Source: an uncultured Lachnospiraceae bacterium
Lineage (GTDB): Bacteria > Bacillota > Clostridia > Lachnospirales > Lachnospiraceae
DNA: 14,665 bases
Assembly (NCBI GenBank): GCA_910588405.1
Contig: CAJUPT010000070.1
Location: forward strand, 1-14,665
Reading direction: 5' to 3'
Of this stretch, positions 14,228-14,665 are shown one piece after another. The notes beneath the pieces were generated by a model. It had not been told where the DNA came from, did not search any database, and worked only from the letters and a program-made list of their open reading frames with translations. The number at the start of each line of letters is the position of its first letter. Within the stretch, counting starts at the first letter, position 1. Position numbers and translations under genes: made by a program.

Positions 14228-14665
14228 ATGAGTAAAGAATTATTAGATGCCCTGAATCTGTTGGAACAGGAAAAGGAAATCAGCAAGGATACACTATTGG
14301 AAGCAATTGAAAATTCTCTGATCAAGGCCTGTGAAAATCATTTCGGCAAGGCGGATAATGTGAAGGTGACTATCGACCCGGTGACCTGTGATTTTGAGGT
14401 GTATGCGGAAAAGGAAGTGGCGGAAGATGTTGAGGACGATCTGCTTCAGATCAGTTTAGAGGAGGCTCATAAAAAGGATAAGCATTATGTGCCTGGCGAC
14501 ATCGTACGCGTGGAGATCAAGTCCAAGGAGTTCGGCCGTATTGCGACTCAGAATGCAAAAAATGTTATTTTGCAGAAGATCCGGGAGGAAGAACGAAAGT
14601 CTCTGTTTAATCAGTATATTACGAAAGAGCGGGAGGTCGTGACCGGCATCGTCCAGCGGTATCTG
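14228..14665 (+). CDS. nusA: Transcription termination/antitermination protein NusA (partial, N-terminal part)
   Basis: NusA binds RNA polymerase and modulates pausing, termination and antitermination. The window holds the first 146 codons, and the frame is open to the last base. The N-terminal RNA-polymerase-binding domain is clear: SKELLDALNLLEQEKEISKD, then LLEAIENSLIKACENHFG, YVPGDIVRVEIKSKEFGRIA and QNAKNVILQKIREEER. The last residues (EVVTGIVQRYL) open the S1 RNA-binding domain; the KH domains lie beyond the window. The ATG at 14228 is preceded by GAGGAGGA (14211-14218). It follows rimP in the order found in most bacteria. Confidence 0.97.
   Translation, partial: MSKELLDALNLLEQEKEISKDTLLEAIENSLIKACENHFGKADNVKVTIDPVTCDFEVYAEKEVAEDVEDDLLQISLEEAHKKDKHYVPGDIVRVEIKSKEFGRIATQNAKNVILQKIREEERKSLFNQYITKEREVVTGIVQRYL

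Noticed and set aside
1..14665. Possible CRISPR array, tRNA/rRNA genes or insertion sequence
   Set aside because: No spaced direct repeats, tRNA-like cloverleaf, rRNA sequence, transposase or terminal inverted repeats were seen on either strand.

Overview
The window reads as chromosomal DNA of a Gram-positive Clostridia, most likely an acetogenic member of the Lachnospiraceae (a Blautia-like genome is my best guess). Grounds: an rpoD with sigma-A architecture, a rimP-nusA start, AGGAGG-type ribosome binding sites, TTGnnn-17-TAtAAT promoters, a queH epoxyqueuosine reductase, a PfoR-type EIIC protein, and a full-length acetyl-CoA synthase (acsB). All recognisable genes lie on the + strand.

Layout. 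(1) 1-1360: promoter, rpoD and its rho-independent terminator. (2) 1439-1874: a dead locus that keeps a promoter and ribosome binding site. Its body is the front of an MNT nucleotidyltransferase joined to the tail of a HEPN protein, i.e. the collapsed remains of a HEPN/MNT (type VII) toxin-antitoxin pair. (3) 1981-5733: a promoter followed by closely packed queH, a membrane-bound O-acyltransferase (MBOAT) and a membrane-anchored SGNH-hydrolase-like protein. The last two form a typical cell-surface polysaccharide O-acetylation pair. (4) 5821-6891: a five-helix membrane protein I do not recognise. (5) 6920-10455: a PfoR-like PTS EIIC-family membrane protein, then acsB with its own promoter, an unusually long hairpin, and a strong terminator. 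All six A-cluster cysteines of AcsB are present at a constant offset from the Moorella enzyme. No other CODH/ACS or Wood-Ljungdahl gene is in the window. (6) 10646-13535: a family 2 glycosyltransferase, a small permuted-papain-like protein with its own promoter, and an overlapping flippase-like membrane protein of the LPG_synthase_TM family. (7) 13530-14665: promoter, 5' leader hairpin, rimP (TTG start) and the start of nusA, which runs off the window.

How they relate: rpoD, rimP and nusA are core transcription and ribosome genes that frame a more variable middle. That middle carries surface-polymer genes (MBOAT/SGNH, GT2, flippase) and the terminal enzyme of the Wood-Ljungdahl pathway as a seemingly independent transcription unit. 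I did not find a clearly new defence or mobile system. The items most worth a second look are the collapsed HEPN/MNT locus, the solitary acsB next to a PfoR-like protein with a 53-nt hairpin behind it, the swapped ILEI-like halves in the SGNH protein, and the papain-like/flippase pair.
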